From positions 94,163 through 158,162 of the forward strand of contig NZ_SCQN01000048.1 in the NCBI RefSeq assembly GCF_004321985.1: DNA of 64,000 nucleotides, written 5' to 3'. A program made the translations under genes and the position numbers. This document shows positions 38,955 to 48,803 of the stretch, in pieces. Each line of letters opens with the position of its first letter. Position 1 is the first letter of the stretch. The notes below the pieces were generated by a model. That model was given only the letters and a program-made list of their open reading frames with translations, made no database searches and had not been told where the DNA came from. Source of the DNA: Castellaniella sp. (GTDB lineage Bacteria; Pseudomonadota; Gammaproteobacteria; Burkholderiales; Burkholderiaceae_B).

Positions 38955-39776
38955 ATGAGCTTCAAAACCATTCTCGTCAACATCGGCGTCGATGATCCTG
39001 CCGAACCCACGATCCAGGCTGCGTGCGATCTCGCCCGGCGCTTTCGGGCCAAGGTAATCGGCCTTTGTGCGGCTGACGCTCCGATGCCCGTGACCTACCC
39101 GGAAACCGATCCCGCCGTGGTGGATGTATGGGACCAGATGCGGGCTCAACTCAAGACCCGCTTCGGCGAGCTGCACGCGACATTCGACCGGTTGACTGCG
39201 GGTGATGTGGAGTCCGAGTGGCGCGAGGCCTTGTCACTCCCCACCAGCATGCTGTCAAAAACGGCACGGGTGGCTGACCTGGTGGTCATGTGCGCACCCA
39301 GAGGGGCCTCCACCGGTAGCACTTGGCGAGCGGCCGACCCTGGGTCCGTCATCCTGCAGGCCGGTCGGCCGGTCTTCGTGCTCGCCTACGGAACGGATCA
39401 TGTCCCTCTTGGCAGGGCCGTCGTTGCCTGGAAGGACACGCGCGAGGCCCGGCGGGCAGTGGCCGATGCGATCCCGCTGCTGTCGTGCGCCAGCGAAGTC
39501 ACCGTTGTGACTATTGCTGAGGAAGTGGATTCATTCGTGACACAGGGCGCCGACGACGTGGTGGCGCTGCTTTCCGGACATGGGATACAGGCGCATTCCA
39601 AGGTCATCGAGAGTGCGGATGAGGACGAAAAACTCACCGAGTTCCTGGCTGTGACGGGTGCCGATTTCGTCGTCTCGGGCGCCTACGGCCATGGACGCCT
39701 GCGGGAATGGGCGTTTGGGGGCGTCACGCGCTCGTTGTTGGACCGAACCGGCATCGACCGGTTCATGTCCAACTGA
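38955..39776 (+). CDS. Universal stress protein with two UspA domains
   Basis: The 273-residue protein has two UspA-type halves (residues about 3-145 and 152-270). The second half ends with SGAYGHGRLREWAFGGVTRSLL, a form of the ATP-binding G-x(2)-G-x(9)-G(S/T) motif; the first half is less conserved there (CAPRGAST). ATG 38955 lies about nine bases after GAAGAGG. Such proteins respond to starvation, oxygen limitation or oxidative stress. A convergent second tandem-Usp gene lies 54 bp away. Confidence 0.85.
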   Translation: MSFKTILVNIGVDDPAEPTIQAACDLARRFRAKVIGLCAADAPMPVTYPETDPAVVDVWDQMRAQLKTRFGELHATFDRLTAGDVESEWREALSLPTSMLSKTARVADLVVMCAPRGASTGSTWRAADPGSVILQAGRPVFVLAYGTDHVPLGRAVVAWKDTREARRAVADAIPLLSCASEVTVVTIAEEVDSFVTQGADDVVALLSGHGIQAHSKVIESADEDEKLTEFLAVTGADFVVSGAYGHGRLREWAFGGVTRSLLDRTGIDRFMSN

Positions 39777-39784
39777 GTGGGCGT

Positions 39785-39821
39785 CCCGGTGTGCGCCTGC
39801 CGGTGGCAGGGGCACACCGGG
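39785..39821. terminator. Bidirectional terminator between the two usp genes
   Basis: A long hairpin lies between the convergent genes: a 10-bp outer stem (CCCGGTGTGC / GCACACCGGG), one G-G mismatch, then a 6-bp inner stem (CCTGCC / GGCAGG) with a 3-nt loop. A T-containing stretch follows on the plus strand. The symmetry suits termination of both transcripts. Confidence 0.7.
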
Positions 39822-39830
39822 GTTGATGTT

Positions 39831-40649
39831 TCATGGCAGGCGCATCAGGACAGGAACGCCGGCGGTGCGCAGGCAGCTGGCCGTGACACTCCCCAGGACA
39901 GCGGCTTCCAGCGCGTCCTGCCGACGTGTGGTCATGGCCAGAATGATGTCGTGGCGGCTGCCCACGTGTTCGGTGATGGCCTTGGCCGGGTCGCCATGCA
40001 GCGTGTCCCAGTTGACCTCCACGCCGTATTGTTTGCCAAGCTGGTGCGCTCTGGAGCGGACGTAGCTGGATTCGAGCGACGTCATTTCGCCCGTTGAGGC
40101 CTCGCCGATCTCGGCGGCGGTGGGTGATCCGATCACACTCACGACCTCGAGATCGGCGTTGATCCATTGCGCGAATCTTGCCGCATCTCCTGCCATCGTT
40201 TCCGAGGGCGTCCCGCCATCGAGCGCCAGCATCACGTGGTTGACTTGCACGGGTAGATGACCAGGGTCGTGCCTGCCGTTTGGGTGATACATCAGCACGG
40301 GACCTCCCGCGTCGCGCATGACGCGTTGAGCCACGCTGCCCAGCAGGGCTTCCGCGAGGCCTGAATGACCACGTGAGGTCATGGCCAGCAGCGTGATCGG
40401 CTTGTGGTCAGACTCCTTGAGCACGGCCTGTGCAACGTCGCCCGGCGCCAGCACGCACAGACTACGCGCATTCCAGGCGCTGGCGAGCTGTTCCACATAG
40501 GCTGCGGCCTCGTCCTTGCGGGACGCGGTGTTGACCACACGCAGGAACGTCAAATCAGTGTCGTGAACGGCGGCCAGGCCTGCCGCATAAGGAATGATTT
40601 CTTCCGAAAAGCGTGAGCCATCGAGTGGCACCAGAATTCGCTTGTACAT
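39831..40649 (-). CDS. Universal stress protein with two UspA domains
   Basis: This 272-residue protein has two UspA domains. The first begins KRILVPLDGSRFSEE and ends with MTSRGHSGLAEALLGSVAQRVM, a full nucleotide-binding motif; the second (residues about 145-270) ends with TTRRQDALEAAVLGSV. The intact G-loop in the first half suggests ATP binding. It is convergent with the other tandem-Usp gene and shares only general family similarity with it. Confidence 0.87.
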   Translation of the reverse strand: MYKRILVPLDGSRFSEEIIPYAAGLAAVHDTDLTFLRVVNTASRKDEAAAYVEQLASAWNARSLCVLAPGDVAQAVLKESDHKPITLLAMTSRGHSGLAEALLGSVAQRVMRDAGGPVLMYHPNGRHDPGHLPVQVNHVMLALDGGTPSETMAGDAARFAQWINADLEVVSVIGSPTAAEIGEASTGEMTSLESSYVRSRAHQLGKQYGVEVNWDTLHGDPAKAITEHVGSRHDIILAMTTRRQDALEAAVLGSVTASCLRTAGVPVLMRLP

Positions 40650-40860
40650 GAGCGGCGACTCCAGGAGAGGTTGACCAGGGGCCGTTAGTGCCTTGTGGCG
40701 AGTCGGCCCGCCGATGCTCGATAGTCTACGGGAATTCGGGAAAGAAAACCTTGTGTCAGGTCAAACGGATGAGTGCCTTGCCACGGGCTCTGATTCGGGG
40801 ACGAAAGCATTCACCTGTTAGAATAGCAGGTTATTTTTCAATCTTTTCAAGCGCCTTCCT

Positions 40861-42462
40861 GTGATTTCCACCAGCAACCTCACCATTCAGTTCGGCACCA
40901 AGCCGCTCTTTGAGAACGTCAGCGTCAAATTCGGCGATGGCAACCGCTATGGTCTCATCGGCGCCAATGGGTCGGGTAAGTCGACCCTGATGAAGATCAT
41001 CGGCGGGGACCTGGAGTCGACGGCCGGTTCAGTATCGCTGGAGCCCGGGCTGCGGCTGGGCAAGCTGCGCCAGGATCAGTTCGCCTTCGAGGATCAGCGC
41101 GTCCTGGACGTGGTGATGATGGGCCATCGCGAAATGTGGCAGGCGATGACCGAGCGTGATGCCATTTATGCCAATCTCGAGGCGTCCGAGGACGATTACA
41201 TGCGGGCGGCCGAACTCGAGGGGCGCTTTGCCGAATACGACGGTTACACGGCCGAGGCGCGCGCCGGCGAGCTGTTGCTGGGGCTCGAGATCCCCGTTGA
41301 GCAGCACCAGCTACCCATGCGTGAGATTGCGCCGGGCTGGAAGCTGCGTGTGCTGCTCGCGCAGGCGCTGTTCTCGAATCCGGACGTGCTGCTGCTGGAT
41401 GAGCCCACCAACAATCTGGACATCAATACGATCCGGTGGCTCGAGACGGTGCTCAACCGGTACGACAGCACCATGATCATCATCAGCCACGATCGCCACT
41501 TCCTGAACGCCGTGTGCACCCATATGGCGGACCTGGATTACGGCAGTCTGCAGGTCTATCCTGGGAATTACGACGAGTACATGCTGGCCTCCACTCAGGC
41601 CCGTGCGCGCCAGGTTGCGGCCAACGCGCGTGCCAAGGAACGCGTGGCGGAACTCCAGGATTTCGTGCGCCGTTTTGCCGCCAACAAGTCCAAGTCGCGC
41701 CAGGCGACCTCGCGCCTGAAGCAGATCGACCGCATCAAGTCCGAGACCGTCCAGGTCAAGCCTTCCTCGCGCCAGAACCCGTACATCCGTTTCGAAGTCA
41801 ACAAGATCCTGCACCGGCAGGCCGTGCATATCGAGGATCTGTCCAAGTCCTATGACCGCCCGATCATCCGGGGGCTGAATGCCATGGTGGAGGCGGGCCA
41901 GAAGGTCGCCATCATCGGTGCGAACGGGGTGGGCAAGACCACGTTGCTGCGCATGCTGGCGGGCAATTTGCCGGCTGATGGGGGCCAGGTCCGCTGGTCG
42001 GAAAACGCCGATGTGGGATACATGGCCCAGGATGTGTCCGACCAGTTCGATTCGGACCGCGACCTGTTCGACTGGCTGACCGATTATCGCCAGCCAGGTG
42101 ATGAAGACCAGTCTATCCGGTCCGTGCTGGGGCGTCTGCTGTTTTCGGGCGACGAGATCACCAAGGCGGTGCGGGTGCTGTCGGGCGGCGAGAAGAACCG
42201 CATGAGCTTCGGCCGCCTGATGCTGGGACGCCACAACGTAATGCTGCTCGATGAGCCCACCAACCACTTGGACATGGAGTCCATCGAGTCACTGCAGTAT
42301 GCGCTGGAACAGTACCAGGGCACACTGGTGTTCGTGTCGCACGACCGGCAGTTCGTGTCGGGTGTGGCCACGCGCGTCATCGAAATCCTGCCGGATGGCC
42401 GACTCAACGACTACCCTGGTACCTACGAGGAATACCTGAGCTCCCAGGGTATCGAGGACTGA
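40861..42462 (+). CDS. ybiT: ABC-F ATPase (YbiT-like ribosome-associated)
   Basis: The 533-residue protein has two ATPase domains without membrane segments: Walker [10 protein letters not shown] and GANGVGKTT, Walker [12 protein letters not shown] and [10 protein letters not shown], and a basic inter-domain linker (residues about 245-305, [15 protein letters not shown]). Sequence closely follows E. coli YbiT. ABC-F proteins bind the ribosomal E site and relieve stalled translation. The start is GTG 40861; no Shine-Dalgarno sequence is obvious, and a 5-bp hairpin with a T run lies about 30 bases upstream. Confidence 0.92.
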   Translation: MISTSNLTIQFGTKPLFENVSVKFGDGNRYGLIGANGSGKSTLMKIIGGDLESTAGSVSLEPGLRLGKLRQDQFAFEDQRVLDVVMMGHREMWQAMTERDAIYANLEASEDDYMRAAELEGRFAEYDGYTAEARAGELLLGLEIPVEQHQLPMREIAPGWKLRVLLAQALFSNPDVLLLDEPTNNLDINTIRWLETVLNRYDSTMIIISHDRHFLNAVCTHMADLDYGSLQVYPGNYDEYMLASTQARARQVAANARAKERVAELQDFVRRFAANKSKSRQATSRLKQIDRIKSETVQVKPSSRQNPYIRFEVNKILHRQAVHIEDLSKSYDRPIIRGLNAMVEAGQKVAIIGANGVGKTTLLRMLAGNLPADGGQVRWSENADVGYMAQDVSDQFDSDRDLFDWLTDYRQPGDEDQSIRSVLGRLLFSGDEITKAVRVLSGGEKNRMSFGRLMLGRHNVMLLDEPTNHLDMESIESLQYALEQYQGTLVFVSHDRQFVSGVATRVIEILPDGRLNDYPGTYEEYLSSQGIED

Positions 42463-42526
42463 CGCCCAGCCGGCGATCGTCCTGGGGCCTCCCAGGTTTG
42501 CCGGTCCCCTGGTTCCCTGCTGCTAT

Positions 42527-42568
42527 GAAAAGACGCCTTGGCGGGGGAACCCGCCAAGGCGTCTTTTC
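42527..42568. terminator. Bidirectional intrinsic terminator
   Basis: A perfect 19-bp stem runs from 42527-42545 to 42550-42568 around a 4-nt loop. The stem starts with GAAAAGACGCC, so A and T runs flank the GC core on both strands. It ends both the ybiT-like gene and the convergent thioredoxin-like gene, and is the strongest terminator in the window. Confidence 0.92.
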
Positions 42569-42590
42569 CGGGCTGATCCGCTACCGTGAA

Positions 42591-42974
42591 TCAGTGTGCG
42601 GTCGCGGAGGTCTTTTCCTGGGCTGCGATCTCGGCGTGGACCTTGGTCATGTCCACCGCCTTCACCTGAGTGATGAGATCCTCGAGCTGCGCTGCGCCCA
42701 ATGCGCCGGCCTGCTGGAACAGCAGGACATTTTCTCGGAACACCATCAGCGTCGGGATGGAACGGATGCGTAGTCCCATCGCGAGTTCCTGCTGTTCTTC
42801 GGTGTTGACCGAGGCGAAGGTCACGTCCTGGTGCTTTTCGGCCGCCGCGTGAAAGGTCGGGGCGAAATGCCGGCAGGGCCCGCACCATGGGGCCCAGAAG
42901 TCGATGATGATGGGCTGCTTTTCGGACTGGGTGGCGGCCTGGAAGGTGGCTTGGGTGAGTTCAATAACGCTCAT
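42591..42974 (-). CDS. Thioredoxin-family protein
   Basis: The 127-residue protein has a thioredoxin fold with active site WAPWCGPCRHF near residues 27-37 and the cis-Pro in SIPTLMVF. It reduces disulfides in the cytoplasm; there is no signal peptide when started at ATG 42974, which is preceded by GGAG. A C-terminal tail of about 20 residues beyond the usual fold is present. It is probably a second thioredoxin, since canonical trxA is usually next to rho. Confidence 0.9.
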   Translation of the reverse strand: MSVIELTQATFQAATQSEKQPIIIDFWAPWCGPCRHFAPTFHAAAEKHQDVTFASVNTEEQQELAMGLRIRSIPTLMVFRENVLLFQQAGALGAAQLEDLITQVKAVDMTKVHAEIAAQEKTSATAH

Positions 42975-43053
42975 GGCGGCTCCACAAATCAAAGAACGGC
43001 GCAAGAGCCGCCCCATCACATCAGTGTACGCTGTCCGTCAATACCTGTCCCGG

Positions 43054-43083
43054 CCGCCCCTGCCGCTGGTACGGTCGGGGCGG
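43054..43083 (-). terminator. GC-rich hairpin after the purine permease gene
   Basis: About 11 bp beyond the permease stop is a near-perfect 12-bp stem (CCGCCCCTGCCG / CGGTCGGGGCGG, one mismatch and one wobble) with a 6-nt loop. There is no T-tract. It probably terminates or stabilises the permease transcript before the thioredoxin-like gene. Confidence 0.45.
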
Positions 43084-43093
43084 GGGAGTAGTG

Positions 43094-44386
43094 TCAGTCC
43101 GGGAAGAAGACGAACTTGATGACGAACAGGATGGCCACCAGCAGCGCAGCCGGGTGGATATCGCGGAAGCGGCCGGACAGCGCCTTGATCGCGACGTAGC
43201 TGATGAAGCCGAAGGCCAGGCCGTTGGCGATGGAGTAGGTCAGCGGCATGGAGATCGCCGCGATGGCCGCCGGCACCGATTCCGTGATGTCGTCCCACTT
43301 GACGTTCACCAGTTCGCGCAGCATCAGGCAGGCCACATACAGCAGAGCTGGCGCGGTGGCGTAGGAGGGCACGATCGCCGCGATGGGAGAGAAGAACAGG
43401 GCCAGCAGGAACAGCACGGCGATGACCACAGCGGTCATCCCGGTGCGTCCGCCCGCCTGTACACCCGAGGCACTTTCGATGTAGGCCGTGGTGCTGCTGG
43501 TGCCCAGTACGGAACTGGCCAGGATGGCGGTGCTGTCAGCCAGCAGGGCGCGGCCCAGCCGGCCCGGGTTTTCTGGCGTCACCAGACCTGCGCGCGTCGC
43601 AATCCCGATCATGGTGCCTGTGGCATCGAAAATTTCGACCAGCACGAACACGATGATGACGTGGAAGAAGCCTTGGCTCAACGCCCCCATGATATCGAGC
43701 TTGAAGAAGCCCGGTGCGATGCTGGGCGGCAGCGACACGATGCCTGCGAACTGCACCTGTCCCGTAATCACCGACAGCAGCGTGATCGCCAGAATCCCCA
43801 GCAGGATGGCGCCGCGTACGCGCATCGCGTCCAGTGCGGTGATGATGAAGAATCCCAGGATGGCGTAGAACGTCTTGATGTTGGTCAGGTCGCCCAAGCC
43901 GACCACGGTGGCCTTATTGGCCACCACGATGCCGGACGTGACCAGCGCGATGATCCCCAGGAACATCCCGATGCCCGCCACGACTCCTGATCGCAACGAA
44001 AGCGCAATGCCGTCGATCAGCCACTCCCGGATGCCGGTGACGGTAATGATCACGAACACCACGCCTGAGATGAAGACACAACCCAGTGCCTGTTGCCATG
44101 TGAAGTGCATGCCCAGGACCACAGTGAATGCGAAGTACGCGTTCAGCCCCATGCTGGGCGCCAGTCCGATGGGCCAGTTCGCGACGAAGGCCATGATCAG
44201 GCAACCGATGGCGGCAGCGACACAGGTCGCCACAAACAGCGCGCCTTTGTCCATGCCTGTATTGCCGAGAATATCCGGATTGACGAAGATGATGTAGGAC
44301 ATCGTCAGGAATGTCGTCACACCGGCCAGTAATTCGGTGCGGGCCGTGGTGCCGTGTTCCGTGAGCTTGAAAAGCTGTTCGAACAT
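43094..44386 (-). CDS. NCS2-family adenine/guanine/hypoxanthine permease
   Basis: This 430-residue membrane protein belongs to the AzgA-like branch of the NCS2/NAT superfamily. Conserved blocks include TELLAGVTTFLTMSYI, APSMGLNAYFAF near residues 80-91, and EIFDATGTMIG. It would import purine bases with protons. ATG 44386 follows AGGA and begins MFEQLFKL, the usual start; a frame extending to 44446 has a poorer site. It is divergent from tsaD. Confidence 0.9.
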   Translation of the reverse strand: MFEQLFKLTEHGTTARTELLAGVTTFLTMSYIIFVNPDILGNTGMDKGALFVATCVAAAIGCLIMAFVANWPIGLAPSMGLNAYFAFTVVLGMHFTWQQALGCVFISGVVFVIITVTGIREWLIDGIALSLRSGVVAGIGMFLGIIALVTSGIVVANKATVVGLGDLTNIKTFYAILGFFIITALDAMRVRGAILLGILAITLLSVITGQVQFAGIVSLPPSIAPGFFKLDIMGALSQGFFHVIIVFVLVEIFDATGTMIGIATRAGLVTPENPGRLGRALLADSTAILASSVLGTSSTTAYIESASGVQAGGRTGMTAVVIAVLFLLALFFSPIAAIVPSYATAPALLYVACLMLRELVNVKWDDITESVPAAIAAISMPLTYSIANGLAFGFISYVAIKALSGRFRDIHPAALLVAILFVIKFVFFPD

Positions 44387-44520
44387 GTTGATGGGTCCTT
44401 TGTGGGTGTTGGCCGCAGTGGCTAGCCGGTTTTGAAACCGCCTCATTCTAAAACCCTTTTGTGAACGGCCGTATACTGAGAAACACCATGTTATGGCGCT
44501 CTGATATTCACTATCACGAC

Positions 44521-45564
44521 ATGTTGATTATTGGTTTTGAAAGCTCCTGCGATGAGACCGGTGTGGCGATTGCGGGCACCGATCGCGGACTGATTGCACA
44601 CGCTTTGCACAGCCAGATTGCCATGCACCGCGAATATGGTGGGGTGGTCCCTGAACTGGCTTCGCGCGACCACATCCGGCGCATCGTCCCGCTGACCCGC
44701 GAGGTCATGGCGCAGGCCGGGGTAAAGCCCGGCGATCTGGGGGCCGTCGCCTACACAGCGGGGCCGGGACTGGCGGGCGCGCTTCTGGTCGGGGCCAGTT
44801 TCGCCAAATCCTTTGCCTGGTCCCTGGGGTTGCCAGCCATTCCCATTCATCACCTCGAGGGCCATTTGCTGTCTCCGCAACTGGCTGACGAGGCGCCCGA
44901 CTTTCCCTTCGTCGCCTTGCTGGTGTCGGGCGGGCATACGCAGCTCATGCGCGTCGCCGGCGTCGGGCGCTACGAGCTGCTGGGCGAGACGCTGGACGAC
45001 GCAGCCGGCGAGGCGTTCGACAAGAGCGCGAAGCTCCTGGGCCTGAGCTACCCTGGCGGGCCTGAGCTTTCGCGCCTGGCACAATCGGGCAATCCGGCTG
45101 CCTATGATCTGCCGCGCCCCATGTTGCATAGCGGCAACCTGGATTTCAGCTTCAGCGGCCTGAAGACGGCAGTGCTTACACGGATGCGGGCGCTAGATGC
45201 CTCGGGCCGTGCGGCCGATCCTGCGGCGCGGGCCGATCTGGCGGCCGCGACCGAAGCGGCCATTGTGGATGTGCTGGCCACCAAGGCCCTCCAGGCGCTG
45301 CGCCAGACTGGGCTCAGGACACTGGTGGTGGCCGGCGGGGTGGGGGCGAATCAGCGCCTGCGAAGCCGCCTGCAGACCGCGCTGGCCGCGATGGGCGGGC
45401 GGGTCTATTTCCCGCCGCTGTCGCTGTGCACCGACAATGGCGCGATGATCGCCTGGGCGGCCGTGCAGCGGGTGCGCGCGGGGCTGGTAGATCTGCAGGA
45501 CTTCAAGCGACCCGAGTTCGGAGTTCGCCCACGCTGGGACCTGCAGGACGTCTGCATCGCCTGA
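44521..45564 (+). CDS. tsaD: tRNA N6-adenosine threonylcarbamoyltransferase
   Basis: The 347-residue protein is the catalytic subunit for t6A37 synthesis in ANN-decoding tRNAs. It has FESSCDETG at the N-terminus, the metal-binding [20 protein letters not shown] and the late [11 protein letters not shown] motif. I start at ATG 44521 because the conserved protein begins there; ATG 44488 is an alternative and neither has a strong ribosome site. It acts with TsaB, TsaC and TsaE, none of them in this window. Confidence 0.94.
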   Translation: MLIIGFESSCDETGVAIAGTDRGLIAHALHSQIAMHREYGGVVPELASRDHIRRIVPLTREVMAQAGVKPGDLGAVAYTAGPGLAGALLVGASFAKSFAWSLGLPAIPIHHLEGHLLSPQLADEAPDFPFVALLVSGGHTQLMRVAGVGRYELLGETLDDAAGEAFDKSAKLLGLSYPGGPELSRLAQSGNPAAYDLPRPMLHSGNLDFSFSGLKTAVLTRMRALDASGRAADPAARADLAAATEAAIVDVLATKALQALRQTGLRTLVVAGGVGANQRLRSRLQTALAAMGGRVYFPPLSLCTDNGAMIAWAAVQRVRAGLVDLQDFKRPEFGVRPRWDLQDVCIA

Positions 45565-45590
45565 CGGCTGGATACCGCCGCAGCGCGACT

Positions 45591-46262
45591 TCAGTGCTTC
45601 TTCGCGGAATGTCCCGGTTGGGCCTGCTTTTTTGCGCCGATGCGGCTTTCTTTGCCGGCCAGCAGCCGTGTGATGTTGGCCCTGTGGCGTGTCAGGATCA
45701 GCACGCTGATGGCGGTGATGACCGTGGCGGTGACTGGGTCCACCCGCCAGGCTACGTCGCCCCCGAGAATATAGTAAAAGGGCGCGAAAATTGCAGCCAT
45801 GATCGCCGCCAACGATGAGTAGCGCATGGCGACGGCCACGATCAGCCATGTAGTCACGGTGGCCAGTGCAAGCCACGGCTGCAGCCCCAGCAGCACCCCC
45901 AGCGAGGTCGCCACGCCCTTGCCGCCGCGGAACTTCAGGAACAGCGGGTACAGGTGGCCCAGGAAGGCGCCCAGGCCGGCCAGCGGGATGGCCGAGGGCG
46001 GCAGGTAATTTGCGGAAACGGCCCATGCGGCCAGCGCCACCGCCACCCAGCCCTTGGCCGTGTCACCGATCAGCGTCAGCACGGCTGCAAGCTTGTTGCC
46101 GCTGCGCAGGACGTTGGTGGCACCCGGGTTGCCGGAGCCGAAAGTGCGCGGGTCGCTCAGCCCCATCAGGCGGCTGATCACCACCGCGAAGGGGATGGAA
46201 CCCAGGAGATAGCCAACGAGCAGGGCAAGCACGATGCCAGCGAACGGGAATGACTGCAGCAT
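45591..46262 (-). CDS. plsY: Glycerol-3-phosphate acyltransferase
   Basis: This 223-residue inner-membrane enzyme transfers acyl groups from acyl-phosphate to glycerol-3-phosphate, the first step of phospholipid synthesis with PlsX. The three PlsY motifs are visible: [15 protein letters not shown] followed by NVLR, and [18 protein letters not shown]. Five hydrophobic helices and a basic cytoplasmic tail fit the family. It is convergent to tsaD (26 bp) and divergent to surE. Confidence 0.93.
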   Translation of the reverse strand: MLQSFPFAGIVLALLVGYLLGSIPFAVVISRLMGLSDPRTFGSGNPGATNVLRSGNKLAAVLTLIGDTAKGWVAVALAAWAVSANYLPPSAIPLAGLGAFLGHLYPLFLKFRGGKGVATSLGVLLGLQPWLALATVTTWLIVAVAMRYSSLAAIMAAIFAPFYYILGGDVAWRVDPVTATVITAISVLILTRHRANITRLLAGKESRIGAKKQAQPGHSAKKH

Positions 46263-46373
46263 GGGTGAGCAAGGATCGGGAGGTTGGGGGACATTCTATA
46301 GCATCGCCCGCAAGGCGCTTGATTCGCCGGGTACAATTCGCATCATCTGGGTTCGAATGGTGAAAATTGGGGT

Positions 46374-47117
46374 ATGCGCATCCTGGTGTCCAATGATGAC
46401 GGTTACACCGCGGCTGGGATCGAGGCTCTGGCGGCCGCCTTGCGGCCGCTGGGTGAGGTCACCGTCGTGGCGCCTGAGACCAATAGCAGCGGGGCCTCGA
46501 ATTCGCTGACGTTGCGCCGGCCGCTCTATGTGCGTCAGGCGCCCAATGGCTTCCATTACATTAATGGCACTCCGTCGGATTGCGTGCATGTGGCCTTGCA
46601 TGGGCTGCTGGATTTCCGCCCCGACCTGCTGGTGTCGGGCATCAACAATGGCGCCAACATGGGCGAAGATACTCTGTATTCCGGCACGGTCGCCGCTGCC
46701 ACCGAGGGCTATCTCTTCGGCATTCCGTCGATGGCGTTTTCGCTGGTGCAGCGGGATTGGAAGCATCTGGACTGCGCGGTGCAGGTTGCGCGCGAGCTGG
46801 TTGACCGCTTCCGTGCCCGCCCCTGGGTGGGGCCGCTGCTTCTGAATGTCAATATTCCCGCGGTTCCCTATCGCGATCTGACCGGCTTCCGGACCACGCG
46901 GCTGGGCCGGCGGCACCCTGCGGAGCCGGTGATCCGTAGCACCACTCCGTATGGTGATGCGGTTTACTGGATCGGTCCGGTCGGGCATGCCCTGGATGGC
47001 GGGCCGGAAACCGACTTTGGCGCGATTGAGGCGCGTGCCGTGTCCATGACCCCCCTGAATCTGGATCTGACCGATCACACTCAGACGGCGGCCGTGTCGC
47101 GCTGGATGGATGCCTGA
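46374..47117 (+). CDS. surE: 5'/3'-nucleotidase SurE
   Basis: The 247-residue phosphatase has the metal-binding SNDDGY at residues 5-10, the Asn in NSSGASNS, and [12 protein letters not shown]. It removes phosphate from nucleoside monophosphates and helps survival in stationary phase. Its stop overlaps the pcm start by one base, the start of the classical surE-pcm-nlpD run. Confidence 0.95.
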   Translation: MRILVSNDDGYTAAGIEALAAALRPLGEVTVVAPETNSSGASNSLTLRRPLYVRQAPNGFHYINGTPSDCVHVALHGLLDFRPDLLVSGINNGANMGEDTLYSGTVAAATEGYLFGIPSMAFSLVQRDWKHLDCAVQVARELVDRFRARPWVGPLLLNVNIPAVPYRDLTGFRTTRLGRRHPAEPVIRSTTPYGDAVYWIGPVGHALDGGPETDFGAIEARAVSMTPLNLDLTDHTQTAAVSRWMDA

Positions 47118-47941
47118 TGGGATCGGACAAGCCGCGCCACCCGCTGGACCCGAAGCGGCGGCCCCGGGCAACGGTCTGGGGATCCTCGCCGGGACCCGGG
47201 TATTCGCCTGCCAACAGCAATACACGCATCCACGGGCCCAAGCCCTTCGTTCTGCCCGAGGCCGCCGGCCGTCCGACGGCTGCGCTGGCCATGAACCTTG
47301 GTCTGAACTCCGAACGCTTGCGGGCGCAGATGGTGAGCCGGCTGCGCGAGCAGGGTATCGACGACGAACGTGTGCTGGCGGCGATGCAGGCGGTGCCCCG
47401 CCACCTGTTCGTAGACCAGGGGCTGGCCAGCCGAGCCTACGAAGATGCCGCGCTGCCCATCGGCTATGGACAGACGATCTCGCAGCCCTGGGTTGTGGCG
47501 CATATGCTGTCGCTGATGTCTGTGGGCCGCAACCCCCAGCGTGTTCTGGAGATTGGCGCGGGCTGCGGCTACCAGGCCGCCGTGCTGGCCCAGTTCGTGC
47601 GGGAGGTCTTTGCCATCGAAAGGGTTCGCGGCCTGTACGAGCAGGCCCGCATGAACCTGGCCCAGGGGCGCTTCAAAACCCGCGTGCGGCTGACCTTTGG
47701 CGACGGCATGTTGGGGCTGGAACACCATGCGCCGTTCGATGGCATTGTCGTCGCGGCTGCGGGCGTTAAAATCCCAGAAGCTTTGTTGCATCAGTTGGCG
47801 ATCGGCGCGCGCCTGATCGCGCCCGAAGGCTCGACGCACCAGAGACTGATCCTGATCGAGCGTACCTCCCAGGCTTCCTGGCAGCGCGTGGAGCTTCAGG
47901 ATGTCCGATTCGTACCGCTGCGTCCCGGCACGCAGCTCTAA
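47117..47941 (+). CDS. pcm: Protein-L-isoaspartate O-methyltransferase
   Basis: This 274-residue protein methylates isoaspartyl residues in aged proteins to start their repair. The catalytic Ser is in YGQTISQPWVV, the SAM-binding motif I is VLEIGAGCGYQAA, and FDGIVVAAA is motif II. The first 60 residues are a Pro/Gly-rich extension lacking in E. coli Pcm; ATG 47291 would give the short form. The one-base overlap with surE favours the long form. Confidence 0.93.
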   Translation: MGSDKPRHPLDPKRRPRATVWGSSPGPGYSPANSNTRIHGPKPFVLPEAAGRPTAALAMNLGLNSERLRAQMVSRLREQGIDDERVLAAMQAVPRHLFVDQGLASRAYEDAALPIGYGQTISQPWVVAHMLSLMSVGRNPQRVLEIGAGCGYQAAVLAQFVREVFAIERVRGLYEQARMNLAQGRFKTRVRLTFGDGMLGLEHHAPFDGIVVAAAGVKIPEALLHQLAIGARLIAPEGSTHQRLILIERTSQASWQRVELQDVRFVPLRPGTQL

Positions 47942-47954
47942 GTAGGAGAACCAC

Positions 47955-48803
47955 ATGCTCGTTGGGACGCTGGTGACAGAAGGCCCGTTCATTTACACCC
48001 ATCGCCGCGTTGGGCGCATTCTGCTGTTGGCTGTCTTGCTGTCCACCGCCGTGCTTGCGGGCTGCGCGTCGCGCTCTTCCCGCGCGCCCGTCAGCGACCA
48101 GTCCAGCGGTACGTCGCCGGCCAGCGCCTCGGCCGCAGCTCATGGCACCTACACCGTGCGGGCGGGTGATACGCTCTACAAGATCGCCCAGGAGCACGGC
48201 CTGTCGGTGGCACGGCTGTCCGAACTGAACAACATCACGAACCCCAGCCAGCTTTCGATTGGCCAGACCCTGCGTCTGGAGGGCGGCGCCCCGGCCTCCT
48301 CGGGAAGTGCATCGGCCGCTGTCGCCACGCCGGTACCCGTGACTCCTCCAAGCCTGCCCGCCGCCAGCGCCAGCGAGGGCAACCACGCCGCCGCATCAGA
48401 GCCGGCCTCCACCTCCGCCTCCCATGCCAGCGACGCGAATTTGATCTCCTGGGGCTGGCCCGCGACGGGCAAGATCATCCAGGGCTTCAACACCAGCACC
48501 AAGGGCATCGACATCGAAGGCAACACCGGTTCGCCGGTTCTGGCGGCCGCCGATGGGAAGGTCATGTACGCCGGCAATGGCGTGCGGGGCCTGGGCAACC
48601 TGATTCTGCTGGGGCACACCAATGGCTTCATCACGGCCTATGCGCACAATCACACGCTGCTGGTGAAGACGGGGGCAACCGTGAAAAAGGGTGCGAAGAT
48701 CGCCACCATCGGCCAGACCGATACGACGTCACCACGCCTTCACTTTGAGATCCGCCGCCGTGGTACGCCGGTCAATCCCTTGTCCTACCTGCCACCGCGA
48801 TGA
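47955..48803 (+). CDS. nlpD: NlpD-like murein amidase activator lipoprotein (LysM plus degenerate M23)
   Basis: The 282-residue outer-membrane lipoprotein has lipobox LAGC near residue 37, a LysM domain (about 65-110, YTVRAGDTLYKIAQEHG), an Ala/Ser/Pro-rich spacer, and a C-terminal M23/LytM domain. Zn ligands of active M23 enzymes are lost (GIDIEG and SPRLHFE in place of HxxxD and HLHFE), as in E. coli NlpD, which activates the amidase AmiC in daughter-cell separation. TAGGAGA precedes ATG 47955. rpoS does not follow. Confidence 0.9.
   Translation: MLVGTLVTEGPFIYTHRRVGRILLLAVLLSTAVLAGCASRSSRAPVSDQSSGTSPASASAAAHGTYTVRAGDTLYKIAQEHGLSVARLSELNNITNPSQLSIGQTLRLEGGAPASSGSASAAVATPVPVTPPSLPAASASEGNHAAASEPASTSASHASDANLISWGWPATGKIIQGFNTSTKGIDIEGNTGSPVLAAADGKVMYAGNGVRGLGNLILLGHTNGFITAYAHNHTLLVKTGATVKKGAKIATIGQTDTTSPRLHFEIRRRGTPVNPLSYLPPR

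Noticed and set aside
46348..46360. GGTTCGAAT reminiscent of a tRNA T-loop before surE
   Set aside because: No flanking stems or anticodon arm can be drawn around it; it is in the surE leader.
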